Of a stretch of 7,053 bases of DNA, positions 5,698 through 7,053 are shown piece after piece. Position numbers and translations under genes: made by a program. The notes under the pieces were generated by a model. The model did not search any database, was not told where the DNA came from, and saw only the letters and a list, made by a program, of their open reading frames with translations. Within the stretch, counting starts at the first letter, position 1. Each line of letters starts with the position of its first letter. Source of the DNA: Planctomycetaceae bacterium (GTDB lineage: Bacteria > Planctomycetota > Planctomycetia > Pirellulales > UBA1268); NCBI GenBank assembly GCA_947453125.1, contig CANGGC010000131.1, forward strand, positions 1 to 7,053, read 5' to 3'.

Positions 5698-6836
5698 CCG
5701 CGGAAGACGACGGCAGGCTCGAGGAGGAGGACCCGCCGCAGGCTCATGAGACTCGCGAAGGTGATGATGGCGACGACGACGCCGGCGGTGCCGATGGCCA
5801 CCTGCCAGGGAATGTTGATGCCACGGAGATCGGGGAGGGCCCGGCCGGAGATTTCGAAGAAGGCCACCGCCATCCCGACGCCGAGCGAATAGCCGATGGC
5901 ACCGATGATGGCCGCCTGGAGGAGCACCATGCCGATGAGGCGGCGGTTGTTGACCCCCATCGCCTTGAGGGCGCCGAAATGGCGGAGGTTCTCGAGCGTG
6001 AACAGGTAGAACGTCTGCCCGGCGATGGCGGCACCGACGATGAAGCCGAGCACGATCGTGATCCCGAAGTTGACCGGGATGCCGGTGTTGGCCATGTAGT
6101 AATTGATCGTCTGCCAGACGAACTGATCGTACGTCAGGGCCTCGAAGCCGGTGGCGGCCTTGATCCGGCGGCAGGCCTCGGCCGGTGTCACCCCCGCTAC
6201 CGGAGCGCCGACGACGAACGAGAGTTGCTTCCGCTCCCGGGCGATGAACTGGGTCGCCTGGGAGTAGGTGGCGACGACGACCGGAAAGGATTGAAACGGC
6301 GCCGAGGTCTCGCAGATGCCGACGATCACGGCCCGGCGCTCGTTCATCTCGATTTCTCGGCCGAGTTGCAGCGGTTCGCCGGGCCAGAGTGACTCGTGCC
6401 CTGCCTTGTCGATGAACATCGCCGAGGGCCTGCGGAGATCGGCGAGGTCGCCCATGAGGATCGTCCGCGGCGCCCCGACGAAGCTGTGGTCGTCGACACC
6501 CAAGAGGATCACCTGCCGGAAGATCCCGTCAGGACGGCGGGCCCTGGCCACCCCTTTGTAGAGGCGCACAGCCCAGTCCATTCCCTCCACACCGCGGATC
6601 CGGTGGACGGCGCCGTCGGAGATCGGTTCGATCTCGTCGGCGTTCTGCTGGTGGCGGTCGGTGACCCACACGCTCGCCTCGCGGACATCGCGGAGGGGAT
6701 TGGCGGTGCGGCTCATGAGGCCGACGAAGATCGACGCCTGCTGAGTGATGAGAAGCACCCCGAAGGCGACGCCGAACACGGCGCCGAGATACTTGGCGGT
6801 GTCGCCGTTGAGCATCTTCCAAGCGACCCAGTTCAT
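5694..6836 (-). CDS. FtsX/MacB-fold ABC exporter permease, DevC-like
   Basis: The gene encodes a 380-residue integral membrane subunit. One membrane segment lies near the N-terminus (about 15-39), followed by a large extracytoplasmic domain (about 40-255), and three segments close the protein (about 257-281, 302-327 and 345-368). This four-helix layout is that of FtsX, MacB, LolC/E and DevC. Between segments two and three, LENLRHFGALKAMGVNNRRL fits the cytoplasmic coupling loop of the family, which contacts the ATPase. The C-terminal LEPAVVFRG resembles the end of DevC proteins. Length is close to that of DevC. The ATG at 6836 overlaps the upstream regulator's stop as ATGA; an AAGGA at 6850-6854 lies 13 bases upstream, further than ideal. 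The gene is followed by its ATPase with another ATGA overlap. Such permeases act by mechanotransmission on periplasmic substrates (lipids, peptides, small molecules). Substrate here is not readable. Confidence 0.9.
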   Translation of the reverse strand: MNWVAWKMLNGDTAKYLGAVFGVAFGVLLITQQASIFVGLMSRTANPLRDVREASVWVTDRHQQNADEIEPISDGAVHRIRGVEGMDWAVRLYKGVARARRPDGIFRQVILLGVDDHSFVGAPRTILMGDLADLRRPSAMFIDKAGHESLWPGEPLQLGREIEMNERRAVIVGICETSAPFQSFPVVVATYSQATQFIARERKQLSFVVGAPVAGVTPAEACRRIKAATGFEALTYDQFVWQTINYYMANTGIPVNFGITIVLGFIVGAAIAGQTFYLFTLENLRHFGALKAMGVNNRRLIGMVLLQAAIIGAIGYSLGVGMAVAFFEISGRALPDLRGINIPWQVAIGTAGVVVAIITFASLMSLRRVLLLEPAVVFRG

Positions 6837-7053
6837 CGTGGCACCGTCTTCCTTGTCCCGGCCGATGGCGCGGCGGTCGGGCCGACGATCGCCGGCCCGC
6901 GGCCGAGTGCGGCCAGCGAGAAGCGGGCGATGTGGTCGGCGAGGAAATCGACGTCGAGCGCGTCGTGCTCCGCCTCGCCCATCAAGAGGCGGGCGACGGG
7001 GCGGTGGACGGCGTAGAAAAGCACCTGAGAGACGACGCTGAAGCCGACGGGCC
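6833..7053 (-). CDS. C-terminal end of a TetR-like transcriptional regulator (partial)
   Basis: The frame is open from the window's right edge to the stop at 6833, giving 72 full codons. The N-terminal helix-turn-helix is outside the window. The visible part includes SVVSQVLFYAVHRPVARLL followed, 14 residues on, by FLADHIARFSLAAL. This order (a helix with Gln, Leu-Phe-Tyr and Arg-Pro, then a final ADHI-xRFSLA helix) is typical of the ligand-binding end of TetR/AcrR proteins of the CecR/DUF1956 sort. The last twenty or so residues are a Pro/Ala/Gly/Thr tail. A GTG at 7024 exists within the frame, but the coding pattern continues through it, so it is unlikely to be the start. The stop overlaps the permease ATG as ATGA, so regulator and exporter are probably one transcript, and an autorepressor role is inferred. 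Without the DNA-binding domain the family call is moderate. Confidence 0.62.
   Translation of the reverse strand, partial: PVGFSVVSQVLFYAVHRPVARLLMGEAEHDALDVDFLADHIARFSLAALGRGPAIVGPTAAPSAGTRKTVPR

Noticed and set aside
6833..7024. Short complete gene starting at the GTG at 7024
   Set aside because: The frame stays open to the window edge, and the residues before the GTG continue a plausible TetR-like helix, so the segment is better read as the end of a longer gene.

Overview
The window is a high-GC bacterial chromosome segment (roughly two thirds G+C or more by eye) with strong G/C bias at third codon positions. It looks like ordinary, mostly housekeeping DNA rather than a mobile or accessory island. 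The membrane fusion protein carries a TolC-docking-like motif, which points to a diderm (Gram-negative-type) organism. High GC, weak or absent Shine-Dalgarno sites on several genes, a pyrophosphate-type phosphofructokinase and isolated hisC-hisB genes would suit a planctomycete, but that assignment is an inference and was not tested by any search.

Layout. Positions 1-110 hold a pyrimidine-rich leader with an imperfect direct repeat. A predicted PPi-dependent 6-phosphofructokinase follows (111-1421, +). It converges, across only 18 bp, on a two-gene histidine unit on the minus strand: hisC (3180-2071) then hisB (2033-1440). hisC diverges, across 175 bp carrying a plausible promoter, from a small YdcZ/DUF606-type DMT membrane protein (3356-3799, +). 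This protein converges on a tightly packed minus-strand operon that reads in from the right edge: the C-terminal end of a TetR-like regulator (beyond 7053 to 6833), an FtsX/MacB-fold permease resembling DevC (6836-5694), an ABC ATPase resembling DevA (5697-4942), and an HlyD/DevB-like membrane fusion protein (4914-3835). The first two junctions of that operon are ATGA stop/start overlaps, and the third is a 27-nt gap.

How the genes work together. Permease, ATPase and fusion protein together make a complete inner-membrane and periplasmic exporter of the DevBCA/MacAB type. The fusion-protein hairpin has an Arg-x3-Leu-x6-Thr pattern, so it is expected to dock on a TolC-family outer-membrane protein that is not encoded here. 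The co-transcribed TetR-like protein is the likely autoregulator and sensor. HisC and HisB catalyse two steps of histidine synthesis and are probably co-transcribed. The phosphofructokinase and the YdcZ-like protein have no evident functional link to their neighbours. No tRNA, rRNA, CRISPR, insertion sequence or att site was seen, and no stretch longer than 300 bases lacks a gene. I did not find a convincing undescribed system. The most notable points are the regulator-coupled exporter, the PPi-type active site of the phosphofructokinase, and a G-quadruplex-capable leader abutting that gene's ribosome binding site.
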